Shown here piece after piece: positions 18,229 through 27,164 of a DNA stretch of 64,000 nt. Within the stretch, counting starts at the first letter, position 1; each line of letters starts with the position of its first letter. The stretch spans positions 62,001 through 126,000 of the forward strand of contig CAWIYZ010000033.1 in the NCBI GenBank assembly GCA_963840425.1, given 5' to 3'. Position numbers and translations under genes: made by a program. The stretch is from CADEFX01 sp963840425. Lineage in GTDB: Bacteria > Pseudomonadota > Alphaproteobacteria > Rhizobiales > Hyphomicrobiaceae. The notes beneath the pieces were generated by a model, which was not told the DNA's origin, did no database searches, and was given only the letters and a program-made list of their open reading frames with translations.

Positions 18229-18346
18229 ATGACCCTCCCCAACCAGTAGACAGAAAGTGACCCGCCCGCTCCTTACCTTTGGGGTTTGGGGAAGTGTCCT
18301 TTGACCTTTAGGGCAGGTGGACGAACGGCGAGGGTCATATGAGGCC
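18223..18346 (-). promoter_or_regulatory. speD leader with an inverted repeat masking the Shine-Dalgarno and start codon
   Basis: In the transcript, GGCCTCATATGACCCTC (18346-18330) can pair with GAGGGTCATATGGCC (18237-18223): 11 bp plus 4 bp with a two-base bulge, around a loop of about 92 bases. The 3' arm includes the speD Shine-Dalgarno and its ATG (18228), so the paired form should block initiation. The intervening RNA is rich in AAAGG and CCCC runs that can pair with each other. I know of no described family matching it. Confidence 0.5.
18273..18338 (-). CDS. Possible 21-codon upstream ORF in the speD leader
   Basis: ATG at 18338 opens a 21-codon frame ending in TAA (18273), encoding MTLAVRPPALKVKGHFPKPQR, basic and proline-rich. 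Its start lies in the 5' arm of the leader inverted repeat, so its translation would open that stem and expose the speD site. A run of seven G lies about 12-18 bases upstream of the ATG, far for a ribosome binding site. Coding status is unproven. Confidence 0.3.
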   Translation of the reverse strand: MTLAVRPPALKVKGHFPKPQR

Positions 18347-18496
18347 ATTCGCCCCCCCACGCAAGGGAAAATTCCGCGCGCAGCAGAATTTTTTTCGCGC
18401 GATCATTCCTCTAGTTTCGCGACGCGCGACAAACGCGTTTCGATGCTACTCCTCGTGTGTTCTTGTCGCGCTCGCCGCCGACGTGTTGCGCGTTAA

Positions 18497-20872
18497 TTAC
18501 TGCTTTAGGAATCGTTTCAGCATCTCCTTGGCTTTTGCTGCTTTCTCCTCGCCCTCTGGGCCACCGCCGAAGAGACCCTTGACGGCTTCCTCAACATTGC
18601 CGCTCCGCAATTGCCGCCCGAGCTGCTGGATCGTCTCGGCCGTGAGCTTCGGCTTTGACCATGGGCCCTGGATGCGGACCGGGATCTCCACGCTCATCGG
18701 CTCTGCAGCGTTGCCTTCAGCCACTGTGGCAACCGTCAGTCGCGGGTGCACGGCATAGTCGACGGTTTGCTGCGGCAGCATGATCGAGCCAGCACCGGTC
18801 AACGCCGCTGTCGGACCTGTCATCTTCAGGTCCTGATTGGTGGCAACGCCTGCGGCAACGGTGAACGATCCTGAGAGCTCGTGGAACGGAGTCTTGGCTT
18901 CGGCATCCCGCTCCAATGCGGTCAGCTGAAGCTGCCGGAGTTTGCGCAGGATATGCGCAAGGCTCCATCCGACGACGGCCCCATTCCTGACCTTGAACAG
19001 GGCGCGGCCAGCGAGGCGTTCCGCCATTTCGCGCTCGCTGGCGCCTGTTGTCGTCAGGGCCAGCGTCAGCCGGCCGTGCCCCTCGACCCACTCGAAGCCG
19101 ACGGCATCGCGCATCAGCGGCAGCACGGCTGCGTCTTCCACAGACGCGGTCAGACCGAGGAACGCGCCGGTCCCTTCCCGATGCACCGAGAGCACAGCTC
19201 TGCCGCGGCCACCATAGAAGTCTGCGCCCTCGACCTCCGCCGTCAGCACGCCGCCGTCCAGCCTGACGCTCGCATGCGTTGGACCCATCACGATCCGGCG
19301 CCAGGAAAGGCCGCCGATCTCAAATGTGCCGGCCAGGTCCACGGCACTGAGAAAGCCGATCTCGACCGGCTCCGCGCTCCATTCGCCACCGATCCTGCGG
19401 GTGAAGCCGCGCACTTGGGCCTTGCCCGGCGCGCCCGGTGGAAGGCCTTCTTCCTCGGTCCGCCGCAGCAGGTCGCCAATCGAACCCTCAGCACTCGTAG
19501 ACCCGGGCACCTCATCGGCCGGCTTCTGGTTGCCAGACCCCAAATAGCGATCGAGATCGATCTCTGACAGCTTTAGATCAACCGTGATCGCGGGACGTTG
19601 GCGCAACAGCTCGACGCTGATCCCACCTCTCATCGTTGTGCCGTTGAGCGTGATAGTCGAATCACTCAGGCCGACGGTAGCACCCGACGCCCTAAGCTGC
19701 CCTTCGACACTCGCTGCGCCGCCCAAGTCCACGTCGTCGGATGGTGCGGCCTTGCCGAGCCACCGCGTCAGCGTAGCCGTTGACGAAGCCCTGGCCACAA
19801 TCCGTCCGTCCAGATCGGCCGATGCCGACGTCAGCGTAACGCTGCCATTCCAGGTTGCCTCGAACGGCCGTGCGCTGGCACGGAGCGCCAGCTTCGTTGG
19901 CTGCGCCTCGTGCACCTGCGCCTCGCCTTCAACCGCCACCTTTTCGCCTGCCAGCGCCCAGCTACCTGAAATCTGGATCGACCCGTGCGCGCCACGTCCG
20001 ATACGCAGGTCGACACCGCTCATCTCGTACTTCAAGCTGGCGCGCGCGTCGTCGTACCGGATCGTGCCGTCGGTCACACGCACCTCTTGCAGCGATTTAT
20101 CGATGGCGCCGCCCGGCTGCCATCCCTTTCTCTCATCGCGGGAGACCGATTTTTCGAGCGCCCCGTACAGCTCGGGAGGCAGGCCCTGCCCGTGATCAAG
20201 GCGGGGGGCCAATTGCGCCAATCGGACCGGTGGTGAGCGATCCTCGATGGCGGCAAAATCCCAGTTGCGCCGTCCGTCGGCATCGACCCTGAGATCGAGA
20301 ACCGGCCGCACGAGGGTCAGTGCTCGCACGGCAACGCGCCCCTCCATCAAGGCCCACCAGGCGACGTGTATGGTCACGGTCTGAGCACGCAGAGTTGGCG
20401 GGGAGACCGTACCCGGCGGCGCCGAAAGCTCCACATCGCGCATCGCCACGCCGAACGAAGGAAAGAGCGCCAACGAGGCGCCACCTTTCACCGCAAGGTC
20501 GCGGCCAGTGCGCGACTGCACCTCCGCGATCAGCCGGTCACGGATGAGATCGGCCGGGCTCGCGACCAACAGGAAGGTGCCCCCCGCCAGGACGAGCGAC
20601 ACAAGCGCCAGCAGCGCGTACAGTGCGACGGTACGCAGAGTTGAGGGCGATACTGCCGCCTGCCATTGCTGATCGGCGTTTGTCCGGCCTGACCCCGCCA
20701 CCGTCGGAGATGTGCTACCGGCCGCATTTGCCTGCGGCTGAGCGGCGGAGATCCCGCTTTGCCGGCTCAATCGATCTGGGTCTGGGGAAGCAGCGTCCGG
20801 CACGTAGGCGAACCCTGGCAATGGCTGCGGAGCGAGCGGCAAATCGGCCTTGTTACCCCCAGAATATGTCAT
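18497..20872 (-). CDS. AsmA-family inner-membrane/periplasmic protein
   Basis: Large AsmA/TamB-like protein of about 790 residues. It has a Pro/Ala-rich cytoplasmic leader of about 70 residues, one transmembrane helix (YALLALVSLVLAGGTFLLVA), then a long beta-rich periplasmic region with AsmA hallmarks (LIAEVQSRTGRDLAVKG, VAMRDVELSAPPG) and the conserved C-terminal AsmA_2-type repeats (FKVRNGAVVGWSLAHILRKL). AsmA-type proteins are implicated in phospholipid transport and outer-membrane assembly. The frame is open to a TTG at 20950; I prefer ATG 20872 but neither has a strong ribosome binding site. It is divergent from the nucleoside transporter. Confidence 0.82.
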   Translation of the reverse strand: MTYSGGNKADLPLAPQPLPGFAYVPDAASPDPDRLSRQSGISAAQPQANAAGSTSPTVAGSGRTNADQQWQAAVSPSTLRTVALYALLALVSLVLAGGTFLLVASPADLIRDRLIAEVQSRTGRDLAVKGGASLALFPSFGVAMRDVELSAPPGTVSPPTLRAQTVTIHVAWWALMEGRVAVRALTLVRPVLDLRVDADGRRNWDFAAIEDRSPPVRLAQLAPRLDHGQGLPPELYGALEKSVSRDERKGWQPGGAIDKSLQEVRVTDGTIRYDDARASLKYEMSGVDLRIGRGAHGSIQISGSWALAGEKVAVEGEAQVHEAQPTKLALRASARPFEATWNGSVTLTSASADLDGRIVARASSTATLTRWLGKAAPSDDVDLGGAASVEGQLRASGATVGLSDSTITLNGTTMRGGISVELLRQRPAITVDLKLSEIDLDRYLGSGNQKPADEVPGSTSAEGSIGDLLRRTEEEGLPPGAPGKAQVRGFTRRIGGEWSAEPVEIGFLSAVDLAGTFEIGGLSWRRIVMGPTHASVRLDGGVLTAEVEGADFYGGRGRAVLSVHREGTGAFLGLTASVEDAAVLPLMRDAVGFEWVEGHGRLTLALTTTGASEREMAERLAGRALFKVRNGAVVGWSLAHILRKLRQLQLTALERDAEAKTPFHELSGSFTVAAGVATNQDLKMTGPTAALTGAGSIMLPQQTVDYAVHPRLTVATVAEGNAAEPMSVEIPVRIQGPWSKPKLTAETIQQLGRQLRSGNVEEAVKGLFGGGPEGEEKAAKAKEMLKRFLKQ

Positions 20873-21001
20873 GGCCAGGAAATTCGGGCTGCGATGCCCT
20901 TGACCACCCAAGCGCCCTTGTGCGGACACGGTAGGGTGCGCTGGCGACAAACCGGCTCAGCAGCTAACCTCACCTGTCGAACGGGCTCGGAGCGGGGGAA
21001 T

Positions 21002-22273
21002 ATGGAGCTGGCGCTGCAAAGCCTACTCGGCGTAGTCGCCATCCCACTCCTCGCCTTTGCCATCTGCGAAGATCGCTCCGCGCTCGACCGCCGCCGGCTG
21101 CTCGTCACGATCCTGGCCGGCCTTGGTCTCCAGTTCACGATCGCGCTGCTGCTGCTGAAGCTCCCCGGATCACGGACAATCTTCGATGCCGTGGGCGCCG
21201 TGGTGACCGCTTTGCAGGCGGCCACCGGAGAAGGCATGCGCATGGTCTTCGGCTATCTGGCCGGCGGACCAACGCCGTTCGACAGCCCGCGCCCAGCGGC
21301 GCAGTTCATTCTGGCGTTCCAGGCCCTACCGCTGATCCTGGTCATCAGTGCCCTCGCCCGGCTGCTCTATCATTGGGGCGTGCTGCAGCGTGTGGTCGGT
21401 CTGTTCGCAACCCTGCTGCGGAAGAGCTTCGGCATCGGCGGGCCGCTCGGCACGGTCGCGGCTGCCAAGATTTTCCTCGGCATGGTGGAAGCGCCGCTGC
21501 TGGTCAAACCGTACCTCAGAGAGATGGGGAGGGGCGCCTTGTTTGCGGCCATGACCGTCGGCATGGCGACAGTGGCCGGGACTGTGATGGCGCTTTACGC
21601 AACAATCCTGGAGCCTGTCTTGCCGGGAGCCGCCGGCCACGTGCTTGCCGCCTCGCTCATGAACGCGCCCGGCGCACTCATGTTGGCGCGCCTCGCCGTG
21701 CCGGCGGGCTTCGAGGGAGGGCCTATCGCTGCCACCATTCGGCTCGACAATCCGCCACGCTCCGCCATGGATGCCATCGCGCAAGGCACAATCGATGGGC
21801 TGAAGCTGCTGGCTAGCGTCGTCGCCATGCTCATCGTCATGGTGGCGCTCGTTGCGCTAGCCAACAGTCTTATCGGCTTCCTGACAAGCCCGCTCGGCAC
21901 TCCTATCACGCTGCAACAGATCCTGGGCTGGATTTGCACACCGCTCGCGCTTCTGATTGGCGTCCCACTGAGCGAGGCGACGCTGGCCGGCAGCTTCATC
22001 GGCCAGAAGATCGTCCTCAATGAGTTTCTGGCGTATCTCGACCTGGCTAGGCTCGAGCCCCATGCCCTGTCGCCGCGCTCGAGGCTGCTCCTGACCTACG
22101 CCCTGTGCGGTTTTGCCAATCTGGGCTCGCTCGGCATCATGATCGGCGGCCTGACCGCCATGGTTCCCGAGCGGCGAGACGAAATCATCGAGCTGGCCCC
22201 GAAATCCGTTGTCGTCGGGCTCTTGGCCACATTGCTGTCGGCGGCGATTGTCGGCACCATTGTGTGGCATTGA
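21002..22273 (+). CDS. CNT-family (NupC-type) nucleoside transporter
   Basis: Membrane protein of 423 residues with about ten hydrophobic segments in the NupC order: an N-terminal helix pair, a gate domain (FILAFQALPLILVISALARLL), then the signature regions FLGMVEAPLLVKPY and MTVGMATVAGTVMALYA. CNT proteins couple nucleoside uptake to H+ or Na+. The frame is open from 20759, but ATG 21002 directly follows a GGGGGAA ribosome binding site and begins at the first hydrophobic helix. The next gene starts within about 45 bases, so they are probably cotranscribed. Confidence 0.88.
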   Translation: MELALQSLLGVVAIPLLAFAICEDRSALDRRRLLVTILAGLGLQFTIALLLLKLPGSRTIFDAVGAVVTALQAATGEGMRMVFGYLAGGPTPFDSPRPAAQFILAFQALPLILVISALARLLYHWGVLQRVVGLFATLLRKSFGIGGPLGTVAAAKIFLGMVEAPLLVKPYLREMGRGALFAAMTVGMATVAGTVMALYATILEPVLPGAAGHVLAASLMNAPGALMLARLAVPAGFEGGPIAATIRLDNPPRSAMDAIAQGTIDGLKLLASVVAMLIVMVALVALANSLIGFLTSPLGTPITLQQILGWICTPLALLIGVPLSEATLAGSFIGQKIVLNEFLAYLDLARLEPHALSPRSRLLLTYALCGFANLGSLGIMIGGLTAMVPERRDEIIELAPKSVVVGLLATLLSAAIVGTIVWH

Positions 22274-22316
22274 TCAGTTGATGGGCCCAGCAGCGATGAA
22301 GGATGGGGGAGAGCCC

Positions 22317-23411
22317 GTGAGGGCAGAGCTGCCGTGCGCCGCCGTCGAGCCGGCTGATGCCTCTCTCCTTTCGCAACTGGGCGGCTGGCTGCTGGCGTTG
22401 CTGATCGGGGCAGCCGGCTCGGTTGTGTTCGTCTATGCACACTTTCCGCTGCCCTGGTTCCTGGGCGCACTTTCGTTCTGCCTTATCGCCTCGGTTCTCA
22501 ACGCACCCATTCTGCGGCCCAAGCCGCTGACCATCCCGATGCGCGCCGTGCTGGGCGTGGCCGTCGGCAGCGCATTCTCCCCCGCTCTCCTTGGCCGGGT
22601 CGGCGGCATGGCCGGAAGCCTCGCGATCCTCGTGCCCTTCATGGTGCTCATCATTGTCGTCAGTCTCGTATTTTACGAGAGGGTGGCCGGCTTCGATCGG
22701 CCGACGGCCTTCTTCTCCGCCGTGCCGGGCGGCCTCACTGACATGACGGCCATGGCGGAGGACGCCGGCGCCAACCAGCGGGCCGTCATCCTGGTGCAGG
22801 CGACGCGCATTCTCATCGTCGTGTTCACGCTACCACTGTGGCTGCAGTGGCACGACGGCCTGCCCATTGGCGCCGCTGCCGGCAGCCGCTTGCGGCTCGC
22901 GGACATATCGCCGTTCGACGCGCTCGTTCTGCTTTCGATCGGCTGGGGCGGCTGGTGGGGTGCGCGGCGACTGGGACTTGCCGGAGCGCCGATTGTCGGA
23001 CCGATGATCGTCAGCGGCATCCTGCATGCTTCCGGCGTCACGAGCGCCAAGGTGCCCCTCGAGGTTCTAACGTTCGCCCAGATCAGCGTCGGCGTTCTCC
23101 TCGGCTGCCAGTTCCGCGGCCTGACCATGAAAGAATTTACTGGCACCATGATCTGGGGCATTGCCAACACCATCGTGTTGCTGGCGATTACGGCCGTGGT
23201 CGTCGTGGGCGTATCACGGATCACAGGCTTCGACCCGGTGTCGGTGCTGCTCGCCTTTGCACCAGGCGGGCAGACCGAGCTCAATCTGCTGGCTTTCATC
23301 ATGGGGCTGGACGTGGCCTACGTGGCCCTGCATCACCTTGTGCGCCTTGCGGTCGTGATCATTGGAGCGCAGATCGTATTCCGTACGCGCACCGACTGGC
23401 GCAAGCTCTAA
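22317..23411 (+). CDS. AbrB-family membrane protein (duplicated AbrB domain)
   Basis: About 364 residues with ten or so hydrophobic segments in two repeats. FPLPWFLGALSFCLIAS and the matching LGLAGAPIVGPMIVSGIL in the second half are the repeated AbrB motif (TIGR03082-type, often mislabelled ammonia monooxygenase). The function is not established; a transport or regulatory role in the inner membrane is assumed. I chose GTG 22317 because GGGGGAG lies six bases upstream; ATG 22296 and ATG 22281 are alternatives in the same frame. It lies between the nucleoside transporter and aspartate dehydrogenase on the same strand. Confidence 0.78.
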   Translation: MRAELPCAAVEPADASLLSQLGGWLLALLIGAAGSVVFVYAHFPLPWFLGALSFCLIASVLNAPILRPKPLTIPMRAVLGVAVGSAFSPALLGRVGGMAGSLAILVPFMVLIIVVSLVFYERVAGFDRPTAFFSAVPGGLTDMTAMAEDAGANQRAVILVQATRILIVVFTLPLWLQWHDGLPIGAAAGSRLRLADISPFDALVLLSIGWGGWWGARRLGLAGAPIVGPMIVSGILHASGVTSAKVPLEVLTFAQISVGVLLGCQFRGLTMKEFTGTMIWGIANTIVLLAITAVVVVGVSRITGFDPVSVLLAFAPGGQTELNLLAFIMGLDVAYVALHHLVRLAVVIIGAQIVFRTRTDWRKL

Positions 23412-23430
23412 GAGCCGCAGGAGGCACGAC

Positions 23431-24252
23431 ATGCCGTCCCCATCGACACTGCAGCTCGCCGTCGCCGGCCTTGGCGCCATCGGATATGCCGTGGCGCGCG
23501 CTGTCGACGCCGGTGAGGTCGATGGCATCTCGCTGGCCGCAGTGGCTGCCCGCGATCATGCGAAGGCACGGGCAAAACTGGAAGGTTTTCGGTCTAATCC
23601 GCCCCTCGTGCCGCTGGCAGAGCTGGGAGACCATGCCGGCATCGTGCTCGAGAGCATCCCGGGTGCCTACTTTGCCGACGTGGCACGACCGGCCATAGAA
23701 CGAGGCTGCATTTTCATGCCGCTCTCCGTCGGCCAGCTCCTCGAACACATGGACCTCGTCGATCTGGCACGCCAGACCGGCGCCCGCATCATGGTACCGA
23801 CCGGCGCACTGGCAGGCCTCGATGCCGTGCGCGCCATCGCGGAGGGCAACGTAGAGAGCATACGCATCATCACGCGCAAGCCTCCGCGCGGGCTGGCCGG
23901 CGCCCCCTATCTCGTGGCCAACAGCATCTCGATGGACGAGGTGAAACAGCCGTTGAAGGTTTTCGAGGGCAGCGCGCGCGAGGCGATCAAAGGGTTCCCG
24001 GCCAACGTCAACGTCGCGGTCGCCCTCTCACTTGCCGGTATAGGACCGGATCGTACCCGCATCGAGATCTGGGCAGACCCGGGAGTGACGCGCAACACGC
24101 ATACGATCGAGGCTCGCTCCGATAGCTCTCACCTGTCGATTACGATCGAGAACATTCCGTCGGTGGAGAACCCCGCAACCGGCAAAGTCACCGCGCTGTC
24201 GGCGATCGCCGCTTTGCGTCGCCTGACCGCTCCGCTGGTAGTCGGAACCTGA
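23431..24252 (+). CDS. L-aspartate dehydrogenase (DUF108 family)
   Basis: NAD(P)-dependent enzyme of 273 residues interconverting aspartate and oxaloacetate with ammonia (EC 1.4.1.21 family). The N-terminal Rossmann motif is VAGLGAIGYAVARA, the Cys-containing active-site stretch is ERGCIFMPLSVGQL, and the C-terminal catalytic domain holds VNVAVALSLAGIGPDRT. The start ATG 23431 has GGAGG seven bases before it. In other bacteria the enzyme can feed iminoaspartate into NAD synthesis (NadX), but no nadA or nadC is seen here. It is third in a run with the nucleoside transporter and AbrB protein. Confidence 0.85.
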   Translation: MPSPSTLQLAVAGLGAIGYAVARAVDAGEVDGISLAAVAARDHAKARAKLEGFRSNPPLVPLAELGDHAGIVLESIPGAYFADVARPAIERGCIFMPLSVGQLLEHMDLVDLARQTGARIMVPTGALAGLDAVRAIAEGNVESIRIITRKPPRGLAGAPYLVANSISMDEVKQPLKVFEGSAREAIKGFPANVNVAVALSLAGIGPDRTRIEIWADPGVTRNTHTIEARSDSSHLSITIENIPSVENPATGKVTALSAIAALRRLTAPLVVGT

Positions 24253-24259
24253 CTGCTCG

Positions 24260-25318
24260 CTACTGCAGGCGTGCGTTGATGGACTCGAGCGCCTTCGATC
24301 CGGGGCAGAGGTCCGACATCGGCAGCTCATTGAGCGGCCGGCTGCCGGTGGCCAGCACATCGTGCAGGTCTTCCTGCTGCTCGTTGACGTAGAGCAACCC
24401 CGTCGCTATCCGGCCCTTGGCGTCGTTCGTGCGGATCGCCATGATAGCCGCGTTCGCGTCCCGAGGATCATGGCCTCCGTCGAGCTTGTGCAACATGAGG
24501 CGCGAGCCGTCGTGCATCGGAATGTCGACCGTGCCACCCTCAGCGTAGTCGACCGTGATTTCCTCTTTTGGCTCCACGTAGTCCAGCTTGTTCTCGGACG
24601 CCATGTTGTGCGCGCGCACGTAGTCGAAACTCTTGGTCGAAGTCGGATGATTATTGAAGGTGACGCACGGGCTGATGATATCCAGGAAAGCAAAGCCCTT
24701 GTAGCTGATCGCCGCCTTGATGAGAGGGATGAGCTGCTTCTTGTCGCCGGAGAACGAGCGGGCGACAAAGCCGGCCTCGAGCTGGATCGCAAGCTGGCAC
24801 AGATCGATCGCCTCGAACGGATTGGCTTCGCCTTTCTTCGAGGGCGAGGTCTTGTCGTTGGTCGCGGAGAACTGGCCCTTAGTAAGGCCGTAGCAACCGT
24901 TGTTCATGACGATGTAGGTCATGTTCAGCTTGCGACGCACCGCGTGGCAGAACTGGCCGAGACCGATGGATGCCGTGTCGCCGTCGCCAGACACACCGAT
25001 GTAGACAAGGTCCTTGTTCGCCATGTTGGCGCCGGTCGTCACCGACGGCATACGTCCGTGCACGCTGTTGAAGCCATGGCTGCGGCCGAGAAAATACGTT
25101 GGCGCCTTGGATGAACAGCCAATGCCGCTGACCTTGGCTATGCGATGCGCCGGCAAATCCATCTCGAAGCAGGCCTCGATCAGCGCGGCGGTGATCGAGT
25201 CGTGGCCGCAACCCGCGCACAACGTCGACATTGTGCCTTCGTAGTCGCGATGCGTGAGGCCAAGCTCGTTGCGCTTGAGAGCCGGATGGTGGGCAATCGG
25301 TTTGGTAATGTAGCTCAT
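24260..25318 (-). CDS. 2-oxoacid:ferredoxin oxidoreductase, beta (TPP-binding) subunit
   Basis: Thiamine-diphosphate subunit of an enzyme that oxidatively decarboxylates a 2-oxoacid to acyl-CoA. TPP binding is shown by SGDGDTASIGLGQF and the NNGCYGLTKGQF region. Cys34, Cys37 (LCAGCGH), Cys68 (GIGCSS) and Cys218 (SPCVTF) fit the four ligands of the single [4Fe-4S] cluster of KorB-type subunits. The substrate is probably 2-oxoglutarate by family resemblance but cannot be fixed from sequence. It follows the alpha subunit by seven bases. Confidence 0.9.
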   Translation of the reverse strand: MSYITKPIAHHPALKRNELGLTHRDYEGTMSTLCAGCGHDSITAALIEACFEMDLPAHRIAKVSGIGCSSKAPTYFLGRSHGFNSVHGRMPSVTTGANMANKDLVYIGVSGDGDTASIGLGQFCHAVRRKLNMTYIVMNNGCYGLTKGQFSATNDKTSPSKKGEANPFEAIDLCQLAIQLEAGFVARSFSGDKKQLIPLIKAAISYKGFAFLDIISPCVTFNNHPTSTKSFDYVRAHNMASENKLDYVEPKEEITVDYAEGGTVDIPMHDGSRLMLHKLDGGHDPRDANAAIMAIRTNDAKGRIATGLLYVNEQQEDLHDVLATGSRPLNELPMSDLCPGSKALESINARLQ

Positions 25319-25325
25319 GGCGTCG

Positions 25326-27146
25326 TCACTCCGCAGCGGCCTTGGCCGGGCGCAGGCGATTGAGAATCGTGCTGCGCACGAAGGCCGCGGTCATTGGCAT
25401 GCCGTCATAGCTGAGGGCCGGGATCAGCTTGTCACCCGGAATGCTGGCTTCGGTCATCAGCAGGGAGCGCATCTGAGCATCACGGTTCTGCTCGATGACG
25501 AAAACGCGGTCGTGGGCCGCACAGAAGGCCTTGACCTCCGACGTGAAGGGGAAGGCACGCAGGCGGAGAGCATTCACTTTGACCCCGTCGCGCTCAAGCA
25601 AATCGAGCCCCTCGAAAACGGCCGGCTGAGTAGCGCCGAAGTAGATCACGCCCGTTCTGCTGGCCTTGTCGCGGATGCCGATCTCGGGCTTCGGCACCAG
25701 CTTGGCGGCCGTATCGAATTTGCGCCTGATACGATCCAGAACGCGGGCGTGAATGCGGCCGTCCTCGGTGTAGCGGGCGTTCTCGTCGTGACTCGTGCCG
25801 CGCGTGAAGAAGGCTCCCTTGGTCGGATGCGTGCCGGGCAGGGTTCGATACGGGATGGCGTCGCCATCGATATCCTGGTAGCGGCCCCACTCCTTGCCCT
25901 TCCACGTCTTGAACGTATCGAGCTGCTCGGCCGTGAGGACCTTGCCGCGATCGTGCACCTTGGCATCATCCCAGGCGAAGGCGTCCGTCACCCAATCGTT
26001 CATACCGATGTCGAGGTCGGACATGACCATCACCGGTGTCTGCAGACGCTCGGCGAGATTGAAGGCCTCCGCACCCAGCGAAAAGCATTCGGTCGGATTG
26101 GAGGGAAACAGCAGAACGTGCTTGGTGTCGCCGTGCGAAGCGTAGGCACAGGAGAGAATGTCAGGCTGGCCGGTCCGCGTCGGCATGCCGGTCGAGGGAC
26201 CGCCACGCTGAATGTTGAAGAGAACGACAGGCACCTCGGCGAAGTAGGCTAGGCCCAGAAATTCGCTCATCAGCGAGATGCCTGGACCCGACGTGGCAGT
26301 GAAGGACCGCGCGCCGTTCCAGCCGCCGCCGATGGCCACGCCGATGGCGGCAAGCTCGTCCTCCGCCTGCACGATGCCAAAGAGGCGCTGGCCATCCTTG
26401 GTCACCCGCAGTCGCCTGGCATATCGCTCGAAGGCTTCGGCCAGCGATGTCGACGGCGTGATCGGGTACCACGCGCACACGGTCGCACCGGCATAGATGG
26501 CGCCGAGCCCGGCGGCATCGTTGCCGGTCACCAAGATCTTCCCCTGGTTGCCGTGCGCCGTGCGCACCTTGATGGGCAGAGGGGCGTCGAACTTCTCGGC
26601 CGCGTATTGGCGACCCAGATCGATCGCCTCCATGTTGGCCGACACCAGCTTCTCCTTGCCCTTGAGCTGATCGGCCACGACGCCCTGCAGCACCTTCATG
26701 TCCATGTCGAGCAGCGCGGACAGCGCCCCGACATAGACCATATTCTTGAACAGCTGGCGTTGGCGCGTGTCCTTCCATTTGCGCGCGCACATTTCCGCAA
26801 TGGGAATGCCGATTACGGTGACGTCCGTGCGCGGCCAGATGCGCGGCATCGTCGAGTCGTAGAGCAGCCATCCGCCCGGCACGACTTCCGCCATGTCCTC
26901 GGTGAAAGTCTGGGGGTTCATCGCCACCATGAGGTCGATGCCCTCGCGCCGGGCGAGATATCCCGCTTCCGACACACGAACCTCGTACCAGGTCGGCAGC
27001 CCCTGGATGTTCGATGGGAAGATGTTCTTCGGCGAGACAGGGATGCCCATGCGGAACAGGGTCTTGGCGAACATGGTGTTCGCGCTGGCAGACCCCGAGC
27101 CGTTCACCGTGGCAAATTTTATGACGAAATCGTTGATGCCGCTCAT
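25326..27146 (-). CDS. 2-oxoacid:ferredoxin oxidoreductase, fused gamma-alpha subunit
   Basis: 606 residues in KorA order. The N-terminal gamma domain (about 1-190, FATVNGSGSASANTMFAKTL) binds CoA, and the pyrimidine-binding alpha domain follows (GAIYAGATVCAWYPITPSTS, TATSGPGISLMSEFLG). The fused gamma-alpha layout with a separate short beta subunit is that of two-subunit enzymes found in aerobes such as Hydrogenobacter and halophilic archaea. It sits between the flavoprotein gene (18 bases upstream) and the beta subunit, clearly one operon. Confidence 0.9.
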   Translation of the reverse strand: MSGINDFVIKFATVNGSGSASANTMFAKTLFRMGIPVSPKNIFPSNIQGLPTWYEVRVSEAGYLARREGIDLMVAMNPQTFTEDMAEVVPGGWLLYDSTMPRIWPRTDVTVIGIPIAEMCARKWKDTRQRQLFKNMVYVGALSALLDMDMKVLQGVVADQLKGKEKLVSANMEAIDLGRQYAAEKFDAPLPIKVRTAHGNQGKILVTGNDAAGLGAIYAGATVCAWYPITPSTSLAEAFERYARRLRVTKDGQRLFGIVQAEDELAAIGVAIGGGWNGARSFTATSGPGISLMSEFLGLAYFAEVPVVLFNIQRGGPSTGMPTRTGQPDILSCAYASHGDTKHVLLFPSNPTECFSLGAEAFNLAERLQTPVMVMSDLDIGMNDWVTDAFAWDDAKVHDRGKVLTAEQLDTFKTWKGKEWGRYQDIDGDAIPYRTLPGTHPTKGAFFTRGTSHDENARYTEDGRIHARVLDRIRRKFDTAAKLVPKPEIGIRDKASRTGVIYFGATQPAVFEGLDLLERDGVKVNALRLRAFPFTSEVKAFCAAHDRVFVIEQNRDAQMRSLLMTEASIPGDKLIPALSYDGMPMTAAFVRSTILNRLRPAKAAAE

Positions 27147-27164
27147 CGCGGGGCAGTCCTTCGC

